The notes under the pieces are model-generated. The model had not been told where the DNA came from, searched no databases, and saw only the letters and a list, made by a program, of their open reading frames with translations. DNA of 12,674 nt from Dehalococcoidia bacterium (GTDB taxonomy: Bacteria > Chloroflexota > Dehalococcoidia > GIF9 > AB-539-J10), in assembly GCA_023128875.1 (NCBI GenBank), contig JAGMDB010000030.1, positions 1-12,674 of the forward strand, read 5' to 3'. A program made the translations under genes and the position numbers. Position 1 is the first letter of the stretch, and the number at the start of each line of letters is the position of its first letter. Shown one piece after another: positions 1 to 6,339 of this stretch.

Positions 1-1016
1 TGAAAATACACCTCCCTCTCATCTCAAGAATAAAAATAATGGCTGATATGAATATCGCTGACCACCTCCGCCCCCAGGATGGGCAGTTTTCCACTGAGGC
101 TAAAGGCAGACCCATAGATGTCCGCGTGGCTACATCACCCACAGTTCACGGTGAGATGACAGTCTTGCGCCTGCTCGATAAGTCTCTGGGCATTATAGAT
201 TTACCTCAGTTAGGCTTCTCCCCCGAAGCCCTGGCTAAATATGAGAATATGCTCAAGGTTCCCTTCGGCATGATTTTAATTAGCGGTCCTACCGGTGCAG
301 GCAAAACTACCACTCTCTATGCTTCAGTGAATAAGTTGGATAAGGTATCACGAAACATAGTCACCATTGAAGACCCTGTGGAATATCGCTTCCCCAGTAT
401 TAACCAAATTCAGATCAACCCCAGGGCAGGAGTTACCTTCGCCAGCGGATTGCGCTCCATACTGCGCCTGGATCCCGATATCATACTGGTGGGGGAAATT
501 CGCGATGCTGAGACAGCCAGGATAGCTGTCCAGGCCGCCCTGACAGGACACCTGGTCCTCTCCTCTATCCACGCCAACGATGCCATCGGCGTCGTCTTCC
601 GCCTGCTTGATTTGGGTATAGAGCCTTTCCTGGTATCATCTGCAGTTATCGGCGTAGTGGCTCAGCGCATGGTACGCCGTATTTGCCCCGACTGCTGCAC
701 TTATCAAGAAGCCCCGTTAATGGAGCAATTAGCCTATACCAAGGAAACAGGGGAAAAACGAGCCGAGTTTCTCCAGGGCACCGGCTGCGAGTTATGCTCC
801 CATAGCGGATACCGGGGAAGAACGGGGCTGTTCGAAGTTCTGCCCATAAGCGATAAGATAAAGATGCAAATACTAAAAGGCGCCGGCACCGCTGAGATCC
901 GACAACAAGCAATCAAGGAGGGAATGGTGCTCCTGATTAAGGACGGCATGCTCAGAGTAAAAGCAGGCATCACCACCCCGTCTGAAGTGCTGCGCAGAGC
1001 TTACATAATAGAGTAG
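1..1016 (+). CDS. pilB: Type IV pilus / type II secretion assembly ATPase PilB/GspE, 3' part (5' end outside window)
   Basis: Hexameric cytoplasmic ATPase that powers pilin polymerisation. The frame is open from base 3 to the left edge. The residues before the first ATG (base 39) read ISRIKI and continue into MADMNIADHLRPQDG, which matches the interior of the family, so ATG 39 is not the true start and roughly the first 200 residues lie outside. Counting from that Met: Walker A GPTGAGKT at 83-90, Asp box IEDPVEYRF near 110-118, Walker B with ILVGEIRDAET at 149-159, His box TGHLVLSSIHAND at 169-181, and a zinc site CPDCC (216-220) with CELC (250-253). The catalytic core looks intact. pilC follows 62 bases later. 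The PilB-type tetracysteine and the prepilin neighbours support a pilus or T2SS-like role; the two families cannot be separated on this fragment. Confidence 0.93.
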   Translation, partial: KIHLPLISRIKIMADMNIADHLRPQDGQFSTEAKGRPIDVRVATSPTVHGEMTVLRLLDKSLGIIDLPQLGFSPEALAKYENMLKVPFGMILISGPTGAGKTTTLYASVNKLDKVSRNIVTIEDPVEYRFPSINQIQINPRAGVTFASGLRSILRLDPDIILVGEIRDAETARIAVQAALTGHLVLSSIHANDAIGVVFRLLDLGIEPFLVSSAVIGVVAQRMVRRICPDCCTYQEAPLMEQLAYTKETGEKRAEFLQGTGCELCSHSGYRGRTGLFEVLPISDKIKMQILKGAGTAEIRQQAIKEGMVLLIKDGMLRVKAGITTPSEVLRRAYIIE

Positions 1017-1066
1017 AATGACAACTGGGAGGCTTTGGCCTTGCACTACGAGGTTGACATAATTAA

Positions 1067-1072
1067 GAGGAG
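1067..1072 (+). promoter_or_regulatory. Ribosome binding site of pilC
   Basis: GAGGAG lies 6 bases before the ATG at 1079. It is the clearest Shine-Dalgarno sequence in the pilus block and fixes the pilC start. Confidence 0.8.
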
Positions 1073-1078
1073 ATTGCT

Positions 1079-2290
1079 ATGAATTATCATTATGTGGCCT
1101 GCAGCGAAAATAATAGAATAGTCAAAGGCAAGCTCTCCGCCCCTAACGAGGAAGCTGCTGTTGGTATGCTGGCTTACAGTGGCTATCGGGTGCTTAGCCT
1201 CAAAGAAGCTATACCTTTCTTCTCCGCCGGGAAATTAGGCATCCGATTTTCTGCCATAAAGCCAACCGAACTGGTAATGTTTTCTCGCCAGCTAGCTTTG
1301 CTGATTGAATCAGGCACCGATGCGGTTACTTCCATAGAACTGCTACAGGCTCAAGCGACCAATCGCTCCTTCAAAAAAATACTCGCCGAGGTGCTTTCCG
1401 ATGTCCGAGGTGGCTCTGCCCTATCAGAGGCTCTGAGCAGACACCCTCGTGTCTTTTCCCAGGTTTATCATCGGCTGGTATCTGTGGGAGAGCAGACGGG
1501 AAATCTTGAAACAGTGTTAAGGCGAGCGGCTGATTATATAGAAAGGATAGCTATAACCCAGAAAAGCGTGAAGAATGCCTTGATCTATCCCATTATCGTT
1601 CTTATTGTAGCTGTTCTAGTCATTGCTGTAATGGTCACATTCGTTTTACCCGCTTTCTCTGACCTGTATTCTACCTTTGGCGTCGAGTTACCGGCAACAA
1701 CCAGAGCGCTGCTCGCTATCACTGATTGGACGCAACATTACGGTCTATGGCTTCTGGCAGCCATGATAATTGCTGTTGTTGCGGGATTTGCCTACACCAG
1801 GACTCCAGCAGGTAAGTATCAATGGGGCAAATTATCCCTTACGCTACCCCAGGTCGGGCGTATTAATCTTCTTAATGAGCTCTCCAAATGTTGCCGCAAT
1901 ATAGCATTGTTGTATGGCAGCGGTTTGCCTCTGCCCGAAATAATGACTCTGCTTATACAGGGAACCAATAATAAAGTTATGGCAAAGGCATTGACTGAAG
2001 TTCAGCAGAGCATGATTGCCGGTGCAGGCTTGTCCGGCCCTATGGCGAAGAACAAGGTTTTTCTGCCTCTCATGGTACAGATGACAGCCGTAGGCGAGGA
2101 AACCGGCAACCTGGATAACACGCTAGACACTGTAGCTGAGAGCTACGAAACTGAAGCCGATGACAGGACAAAAACGATGGTGGCCCTTATCACTCCTGCT
2201 ATGACCCTATTCATTGGCCTAGTAGTTGGCTTTATTGCTTTAGCTATGGTTTCCGCTATGTATTCTATCTATGGACAGGTGGGGCTGTAA
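1079..2290 (+). CDS. pilC: Type IV pilus inner-membrane platform protein PilC/GspF
   Basis: Polytopic membrane protein on which the assembly ATPase acts to extrude pilin subunits. It is 403 residues, the usual family length, so it is complete. Two T2SSF repeats are visible. The first, about 65-190, contains the signature VGEQTGNLE at 136-144. The second, about 268-392, contains VGEETGNLD at 338-346. Hydrophobic segments lie near 169-193, 221-240 and 366-395, the standard three-helix plan. The N-terminal part (MNYHYVACSENNRIVKGKL) matches the soluble leader typical of PilC. A strong ribosome binding site precedes it. It lies directly downstream of the ATPase gene, as in most pil and gsp operons, and upstream of the minor prepilin genes. 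Confidence 0.95.
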   Translation: MNYHYVACSENNRIVKGKLSAPNEEAAVGMLAYSGYRVLSLKEAIPFFSAGKLGIRFSAIKPTELVMFSRQLALLIESGTDAVTSIELLQAQATNRSFKKILAEVLSDVRGGSALSEALSRHPRVFSQVYHRLVSVGEQTGNLETVLRRAADYIERIAITQKSVKNALIYPIIVLIVAVLVIAVMVTFVLPAFSDLYSTFGVELPATTRALLAITDWTQHYGLWLLAAMIIAVVAGFAYTRTPAGKYQWGKLSLTLPQVGRINLLNELSKCCRNIALLYGSGLPLPEIMTLLIQGTNNKVMAKALTEVQQSMIAGAGLSGPMAKNKVFLPLMVQMTAVGEETGNLDNTLDTVAESYETEADDRTKTMVALITPAMTLFIGLVVGFIALAMVSAMYSIYGQVGL

Positions 2291-2294
2291 GCCA

Positions 2295-2332
2295 GGCAAA
2301 TGCAACAAACGCAGGGATAAGCTTCATTTGCC
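2295..2332 (+). repeat. Inverted repeat just after pilC
   Basis: GGCAAATG at 2295-2302 and CATTTGCC at 2325-2332 form a perfect 8-base inverted repeat with a 22-base loop. It begins 5 bases after the pilC stop and ends 38 bases before the next gene. No T-run follows, so it is not a standard intrinsic terminator. It may be an mRNA stability or processing structure between pilC and the prepilin genes. Confidence 0.4.
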
Positions 2333-2370
2333 AACAGCAATGCTGACAGTAGTGTAGCAGGTAAACTCGA

Positions 2371-2757
2371 ATGAATCGGAGGTCAATAAGAAACCAGAAG
2401 GGCGTAAGCGTCATTGAAGCAATAATAGCCCTGGCTATACTGGGCGTAATTGCCATTGCCTTTCTTGGCGGCCTAATGACATCTCTCAAAGCTGTCTCCA
2501 TCACTGATGAGCGCTCCACTGCTCAAAGTTTAGCCCAGAGCCAGATGGAGTATGTTAAGAGCCTTCCTTATGAAGAAGGAGCTTCTCCCTCATATGAGCA
2601 AACAGACATGTCCTCCCCTGATTATCCTGGTTACACTAGCTCAGTTGATGTTGAACTTTTGAATCCGCCTGACGATAGCATCCAAAAAATAACAATCACC
2701 ATTAAGCATCATGAAAAAAATGTGCTTACACTAGCGGACTATAAGGTAAGACGATGA
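2371..2757 (+). CDS. Minor prepilin, PilV/GspI-like
   Basis: Small type IV prepilin-like protein of 128 residues. A short basic leader (MNRRSIRNQKG) is followed by VSVIEAIIALAILGVIAIAFLGG. Cleavage by prepilin peptidase is expected after Gly11, giving mature Val1 and the conserved Glu5 (Glu16 of the precursor), then a hydrophobic helix to about residue 35. The SQMEYVKSLPY segment near 57-67 resembles GspI/PilV members. A weak AGGT lies about 8 bases before the ATG. No other start fits, because the next in-frame start codon would remove the leader. Its last 4 bases overlap the next gene (ATGA), so the two are translationally coupled. It probably forms part of the pilus-initiating tip complex. 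The subfamily assignment is tentative. Confidence 0.85.
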   Translation: MNRRSIRNQKGVSVIEAIIALAILGVIAIAFLGGLMTSLKAVSITDERSTAQSLAQSQMEYVKSLPYEEGASPSYEQTDMSSPDYPGYTSSVDVELLNPPDDSIQKITITIKHHEKNVLTLADYKVRR

Positions 2758-3269
2758 TTAAGCCGGTAGAAAACCAGAAGGGCATCGCACTGATTGAGCT
2801 ACTGGTGGCCATTGCCCTAACTGCCATCATTAGCACTGCTGCGGCTATGGCCATACATCAGGTTATTACCATCGTCCCCCGCAATAATGACCAAAACACG
2901 GCTATAAACCAGGTGCGCAATGCCAACCACTGGCTCAACTTCGATATCCAATCCGCGACTCCCGGTTCAATAAATACCACGGGTCCAAATTTCCTGAGCC
3001 TGGAACAGCTAGAGTGGGAATCCGTCTCAGGCAACTGGACCACACACACGGTCGATTACAGCCTTGAAAACATGGCGGGAAGCAGCCTCAAGGTGCTGCG
3101 GCGCTGTTACGACAGCGAAACGGTAACTCTCATTGCCCAGTACATCGACCCCGCCAACACCAACTGTAGCTGGAACAGTGCAGAAAAAGTGCTCACCGTC
3201 ACCATCACTGCACAGGTAGGCACAAGAACTGAGACGAGAACTTTTGAGGTGAAACCCCGCCCCGACTGA
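2754..3269 (+). CDS. Minor prepilin, PilW/GspJ-like
   Basis: Prepilin-like protein of 171 residues. The leader MIKPVENQKG is cleaved after Gly10, giving mature IALIELLVAIALTAIISTAA with Glu5 conserved (Glu15 of the precursor). The globular part contains two cysteines (C118 in RRCYD and C138 in TNCSW) that could form a disulfide, and ends in a strand-rich segment (VLTVTITAQVGTRTETRTFEV). Size and layout resemble GspJ or PilW minor pseudopilins. The start overlaps the previous stop by 4 bases. It probably caps or primes the pilus with its neighbour. It is not the major pilin, judging by size and operon position. Confidence 0.85.
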   Translation: MIKPVENQKGIALIELLVAIALTAIISTAAAMAIHQVITIVPRNNDQNTAINQVRNANHWLNFDIQSATPGSINTTGPNFLSLEQLEWESVSGNWTTHTVDYSLENMAGSSLKVLRRCYDSETVTLIAQYIDPANTNCSWNSAEKVLTVTITAQVGTRTETRTFEVKPRPD

Positions 3270-3285
3270 TTGCCAAAACTGGCAA
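3270..3285 (+). terminator. Short hairpin after the PilW-like gene, possible weak terminator or attenuator
   Basis: TTGCCA (3270-3275), loop AAAC, TGGCAA (3280-3285) form a 6-base-pair stem touching the stop codon, followed by AATTTC. The T-run is too short for a confident intrinsic terminator. The 150-base gap that follows, unusually long for this operon, makes partial termination or a stability element possible. Confidence 0.3.
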
Positions 3286-3418
3286 AATTTCAGACCGCTA
3301 TTGAATAAACAGTACTATTTTCTAATGTAACCCGGTACTAAAAGGCTATTGTAGAGCGGTGTTGAGCTGCTGCGAAATGCAATTTTATGTTAAGCTCCTA
3401 GTAAAGATGCTAAAGCAG

Positions 3419-4546
3419 ATGTTGAGCAAATTCATAAAGGGACAGAAGGGGCAAGCTCTGCCTATAGTTTTGGTTCTATTAGTTTTAGGTGGCCTCGTCA
3501 TTGCCCCCACCCTCCAGCATGCCTCCACCAGCCTGAAGGGACATGAGGTAGTGGAGAGAAAGGGCGATGAGCTTTATGCCGCCGATTCCGGCATAGATTA
3601 TGCTCTCTTTAAGATGTCGAACGGAGAGACAACTATTAATGATTACCAGCTAAACGGCAAGACCGTGTCGGTTAACATAACAGATATGGGTGACGGGAGT
3701 TACCTGATAACCTCCACCGCCAGCAGCGCTGGAGGAAGCAGTACCACAATCAGGACAGGCGTATCTGGAAGCGCTAGCTTTGCCTACCTGCTCGATAACG
3801 CTATTACTGGTAATGGTGACGTAACCCTCCAACCTGGCACCAGCGTCGTAGGTAATGTCACAGCTAGTGGAACTGTAGATGGTGAAGAAAATGTCACCGG
3901 TAACGTAACTGATAATGCTCCAATTGATAATTGGCCTTCAGCGGAGGACTTCTCCGATCATTACGGGGCTGACGTAGATAAAGATAACCCCGTGTATCCA
4001 GGCGGCGTTATTGACCTAAATGGTGTCTCACAAAGTATAGGTCCGTGTTACGTAGACAATGACCTTTCCATCCAAAACTCCAGCAATACTGGAGCAAACT
4101 TAACGCTTGACGGTACTTTGTATATTACCGGTGATACTTTGATTGGAACAACTAAAGATTTCACTCTCAATCTTAATGGGAATACAATATTCATTGAAAG
4201 CGCTTCTGCTGATCCTCAAAGAGCCCTCTCGGTCGGTAGTAAATGCACTATCATCGGCTCAGGATGCATCATCGTTATAGGAGATATCTACTTCGCACCA
4301 GACGGCGATGTTGGAAGTGAAAGTGAGTTCGTGTTCGTTATGTCCGTCACCGGAACAACAAAACTGCAGCCTGTCGGCAACTTCTATGGTTCCGTAGCTG
4401 GGGCTGCTGACGTTATTCTACAGCCGGGCTGTTATCTTGAGTGGAATAGCTTAGGGGGCGAAGGCAATCTCAACTTCCCGCCTGACGTCGGGGTCGTGGG
4501 AGGCAGCACCGAGGACATGGTGCTCGGCGGCTGGGATATAGGCTAG
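3419..4546 (+). CDS. PilX-like pilus-associated protein with membrane anchor and probable beta-helical exterior
   Basis: The frame is open from a GTG at 3359, with ATGs at 3377, 3407 and 3419. I chose 3419 (375 residues) because it leaves the short basic segment usual before the anchor; no candidate has a good ribosome binding site. Residues 12-31 (QALPIVLVLLVLGGLVIAPT) are a membrane anchor after KGQKG. The position-5 Glu of true prepilins is absent. ELYAADSGIDYALFKM (51-66) is a PilX-type signature. From about residue 120 the sequence is rich in Gly, Asn, Thr and Val with short strand-turn periods (GDVTLQPGTSVVGNVTASG, DLSIQNSSN, TDGTLYI-type runs), suggesting a beta-helix or bactofilin-like stack. 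It may be a surface adhesin or tip protein assembled with the two minor prepilins. The exact function is unknown. Confidence 0.75.
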   Translation: MLSKFIKGQKGQALPIVLVLLVLGGLVIAPTLQHASTSLKGHEVVERKGDELYAADSGIDYALFKMSNGETTINDYQLNGKTVSVNITDMGDGSYLITSTASSAGGSSTTIRTGVSGSASFAYLLDNAITGNGDVTLQPGTSVVGNVTASGTVDGEENVTGNVTDNAPIDNWPSAEDFSDHYGADVDKDNPVYPGGVIDLNGVSQSIGPCYVDNDLSIQNSSNTGANLTLDGTLYITGDTLIGTTKDFTLNLNGNTIFIESASADPQRALSVGSKCTIIGSGCIIVIGDIYFAPDGDVGSESEFVFVMSVTGTTKLQPVGNFYGSVAGAADVILQPGCYLEWNSLGGEGNLNFPPDVGVVGGSTEDMVLGGWDIG

Positions 4547-4552
4547 CGTATC

Positions 4553-4574
4553 CCTGAACATTCCCTGTTTCAGG
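4553..4574 (+). terminator. Hairpin after the PilX-like gene, possible end of the pilus transcript
   Basis: CCTGAACA (4553-4560), loop TTCCC, then TGTTTCAGG (4566-4574) pair as eight base pairs with one bulged T, starting 7 bases after the stop codon. No T-run follows, so this may act as a 3' stabilising structure rather than an intrinsic terminator. Confidence 0.35.
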
Positions 4575-4672
4575 CATCCCTGGTAAGTTAATCCACGCCA
4601 CCTGTTCTTCTGTTGCGCTGTTACTGATAGGAGCATCCGCAACGAATCAACCTCATTCCCTTACCCATATTC

Positions 4673-4725
4673 TTCGCCTTCGGCTCGCAATGGCGAAAGT
4701 GGAAGTCCCATGAGGCTAAAGCCTC
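4673..4725. repeat. REP-like cluster of inverted repeats
   Basis: TTCGCC (4673-4678) and GGCGAA (4692-4697) form one stem, with GCC-TTC-GGC (4677-4685) partly nested inside. A second perfect stem, GAGGC-TAAA-GCCTC, follows at 4712-4725. Such dense, non-coding, GC-rich palindromes resemble interspersed intergenic repeat families. Only one copy is visible here, so family membership is inferred. Confidence 0.4.
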
Positions 4726-4806
4726 GCTACTACAAGGTTAATTCGAATAGATGAGCTAAGTATGATATTTGTATGATGAAGGAAAGGTAGATTTTAAGTT
4801 TCCAGT

Positions 4807-4817
4807 TGCTATATACT
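4807..4817 (+). promoter_or_regulatory. Candidate promoter of hicBA
   Basis: TGCTATATACT offers an extended -10 (TGC-TATATA) or a plain -10 TATACT at 4812-4817, with no good -35 box. Transcription would start near 4824, after the ATG at 4819, which rules that ATG out as the hicB start. Confidence 0.35.
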
Positions 4818-4830
4818 GATGTTTGTCAGC

Positions 4831-4837
4831 AAGGAGG
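4831..4837 (+). promoter_or_regulatory. Strong Shine-Dalgarno sequence deciding the hicB start
   Basis: AAGGAGG ends 2 bases before the ATG at 4840 but 8 bases before the GTG at 4846. The spacing favours the GTG. The upstream ATG at 4819 has no ribosome binding site. Confidence 0.7.
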
Positions 4838-4845
4838 TTATGGGA

Positions 4846-5064
4846 GTGGAGCAGACATTTGAAGCTACAATCGAGAAACGTGGCAAATGGTATATTGGGT
4901 GGGTAGATGCAGTTCCAGGAGCTTTCAGTCAGGGACGAACAATCAACGAGGTACAAGAAAACCTGAAGGAAGCAGTTCAGCTTATACTGGAAACCCAGCG
5001 GGAATTGCGGGACAGCGGAGTGACTGGGAAAACCCTGAAGAGAAAGATCCAGGTTCAGGTCTAG
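4846..5064 (+). CDS. hicB: HicB-family antitoxin, short form
   Basis: Antitoxin that would bind and block the HicA ribonuclease encoded next. From the GTG at 4846 it is 72 residues: a strand (EQTFEATIEKRG), a second strand (KWYIGWVDAVPG), the GAFSQGRTINEVQENLKEAVQLILE segment with the helix characteristic of HicB/UPF0150, and a final basic strand (KTLKRKIQVQV). This is only the partial RNase H-like fold. The C-terminal helix-turn-helix or ribbon-helix-helix DNA-binding domain of longer HicB proteins is absent. The gene ends 4 bases before hicA, so antitoxin precedes toxin. Alternative starts are ATG 4840 and ATG 4819, which add 2 and 9 residues. Assignment is by sequence pattern and by the partner gene. 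Confidence 0.85.
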   Translation: MEQTFEATIEKRGKWYIGWVDAVPGAFSQGRTINEVQENLKEAVQLILETQRELRDSGVTGKTLKRKIQVQV

Positions 5065-5068
5065 GGCT

Positions 5069-5266
5069 GTGAAACGCCGTGACCTCGTTAACCATTTGAC
5101 AAAAGAAGGGTGCATTCTACAACGAGAAGGTGGCAAGCACTCGGTTTATCTAAATCCAGAAAACGGGCATATCGCCGCTGTTCCTCGTCACCAAGAGATA
5201 GAAATTCTCTTAGCTAGAAAGATATGCCGGGAACTGGATATCCCTATCCCCGGGGCACAGGCCTAA
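5069..5266 (+). CDS. hicA: HicA-family mRNA interferase toxin
   Basis: Small double-stranded-RNA-binding-fold toxin of 65 residues that cleaves mRNA. MKRRDLVNHLTKEGCILQREGGKHSVY matches the family: helix one, strand, then GGKHS, in which His24 is the expected catalytic residue. HIAAVPRHQEIEILLARKICRELDI supplies the third strand (the usual VPRH-type element) and the C-terminal helix. It begins with GTG, 4 bases after the hicB stop, with no strong ribosome binding site, so its translation probably depends on coupling to hicB, which would keep toxin low relative to antitoxin. It ends 55 bases from the end of hypB on the opposite strand, with no clear terminator between. Confidence 0.9.
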   Translation: MKRRDLVNHLTKEGCILQREGGKHSVYLNPENGHIAAVPRHQEIEILLARKICRELDIPIPGAQA

Positions 5267-5321
5267 GTTGAAGCCTTTCCCACCTCAAACCGAGCTCTTA
5301 TAATCCAGCAAAGCTGTTTGT

Positions 5322-5996
5322 TTATTTCCCTATCCTGTTGGCCTTCAGTTCATCTAATAACCAGGAGCACCAATTCTCTATCCCGGCGCCTGTCTTGCAG
5401 GAAACCTGGAGGATTTTTACCCCAGGGTTCAATCGCTTAATAGCTTTTTCGAAGGCAGCAATATCAAAGTCAACATAGGGCAGAAAATCAAGCTTATTTA
5501 TCACCACTGCGTCCGCATCAGCGAATATTACGGGGTATTTGATGGGTTTATCATCGCCCTCAGGCAGGCTGGAGATCACAACCCTTCTGTGTTCTCCCAG
5601 AACAAACTCAGCGGGGCAGAGAAGATTGCCCACATTCTCAATGAGAAGCAAATCTATATCACCCAGTGGCAAGCACTTGAGGGCATGACTGACCATATTG
5701 GCAATTAGAGCGCACTGCTCTGACATATTTCTCGTAGTTATCTGGACAACCGCTGCTGCCTCGTCTTTAACCTTATCAGCGTCGATAGTTGAGGCGAAAT
5801 CTCCCTCTACAACACCTATCCTTAACTTGTCCTTCAACCTGGCTATTGTTTGCAAAATAAGGCTCGTCTTGCCCGCGCCTGGAGAGGACATAATATTGAT
5901 GGCGAACACCTTATATTCATCCAGAAGACGCTGATTTTGAGATGCTATAGATTCGTTGGCTTCCAGGATATTCTGAACTATTTCTATTTTTTTCAC
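5322..5996 (-). CDS. hypB: Hydrogenase nickel incorporation GTPase HypB (atypical metal site)
   Basis: SIMIBI-class GTPase that works with HypA to insert nickel into [NiFe] hydrogenase. It is 224 residues, the length of HypB proteins lacking the N-terminal His-rich stretch. Visible motifs: P-loop SSPGAGKTS at 37-45, GVVEGDFAST at 61-70, IENVGNLLCPAEFVLGE at 119-135, LPEGDDKPIKYP at 144-155, and guanine-specifying NKLD at 167-170. Most HypB proteins carry a Cys-His pair (GCHLDA) and a later Cys that bind metal. Here the segment reads RNMSEQCALIANMV: Cys95 is kept, His is Ala96, and the stretch before it is about three residues longer. Cys127 is kept. The start is GTG inside the hypA stop (GTGA overlap). 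This is the last gene of the operon. HypB is the best call; the substituted site could change metal affinity. Confidence 0.92.
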   Translation of the reverse strand: MKKIEIVQNILEANESIASQNQRLLDEYKVFAINIMSSPGAGKTSLILQTIARLKDKLRIGVVEGDFASTIDADKVKDEAAAVVQITTRNMSEQCALIANMVSHALKCLPLGDIDLLLIENVGNLLCPAEFVLGEHRRVVISSLPEGDDKPIKYPVIFADADAVVINKLDFLPYVDFDIAAFEKAIKRLNPGVKILQVSCKTGAGIENWCSWLLDELKANRIGK

Positions 5997-6334
5997 TCAA
6001 CCTCCATATTTTCTACATACAGCTCTCGGCCTCCAGTTATTTCCACGCTCTGGCTCTGGCATTTAGGGCAGGTCCACGTGCTATCGTGGGAGTGGAAAAT
6101 GGTAGAGCAAGTGCGACAGCGAAATTCTGCTGGGGCCAGCTCAAAATGCAACTTAGCTCCCTCAGCGATACTGTCTTTGCTGACGAAATCAAAGTAGAAT
6201 TCAATACAATCAGGCACAAAACCTGATAATTCGCCAACAACTATGTTAATTTTAACAATCTTACTAGCCTGTGCTTCTTTGGCTTTGTCTAAAGCAATGT
6301 TGACGATACTTTCAGTTACTCCAAGTTCATGCAT
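5993..6334 (-). CDS. hypA: Hydrogenase/urease nickel metallochaperone HypA
   Basis: Nickel-binding chaperone, 113 residues, full length for the family. The start is the diagnostic MHE (His2 and Glu3 participate in Ni binding), followed by LGVTESIVNIALDKA. A central sheet region (KIVKINIVVGELSGFVPDCIEFYFD) follows, then a structural zinc site CRTC (73-76) with CPKC (89-92). The C terminus, GGRELYVENMEVE, is typical. It starts 5 bases after the rnfB stop without an evident ribosome binding site, so it is probably translated by coupling to rnfB, and it overlaps hypB by 4 bases. With hypB it should deliver nickel to a hydrogenase whose structural genes are not in this window. Confidence 0.95.
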   Translation of the reverse strand: MHELGVTESIVNIALDKAKEAQASKIVKINIVVGELSGFVPDCIEFYFDFVSKDSIAEGAKLHFELAPAEFRCRTCSTIFHSHDSTWTCPKCQSQSVEITGGRELYVENMEVE

Positions 6335-6339
6335 AAGGT

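Larger units (their letters stand above)
4547..4806. other. Intergenic region between pilus block and hicBA, rich in hairpins
   Basis: I see no credible gene in this stretch. It holds a bulged hairpin after the PilX-like gene (4553-4574), a nested inverted-repeat patch (4673-4725), an 8-base palindrome ATTCGAAT (4741-4748) and a pair of GTATGAT direct repeats (4760-4777). The antisense open frame over 4451-4642 has no family resemblance and overlaps the end of the PilX-like gene. Confidence 0.6.

Noticed and set aside
39..1016. PilB as a complete 325-residue protein starting at ATG 39
   Set aside because: The frame continues to the left edge with family-like sequence (ISRIKI before MAD), so the gene is cut by the window, not short.
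1054..1059. TTGACA, a perfect -35 box, before pilC
   Set aside because: At 17-18 bases downstream there is only CTATGA/TATGAA overlapping the pilC start codon, which would give a transcript without a leader inside an operon.
3650..3832. Minus-strand open frame within the PilX-like gene
   Set aside because: A shadow of a gene with a repetitive composition, lacking a ribosome binding site and any recognisable domain.
4819..4821. ATG 4819 as the hicB start
   Set aside because: It has no ribosome binding site, overlaps the probable transcription start region, and lies upstream of a clear AAGGAGG that serves a later start.
5307..5317. CAGC-AAA-GCTG hairpin followed by TTTGTTTATTT between hicA and hypB, as a terminator of hicBA
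   Set aside because: The stem is only 4 base pairs and the T-run is broken, so it is not distinguishable from chance.
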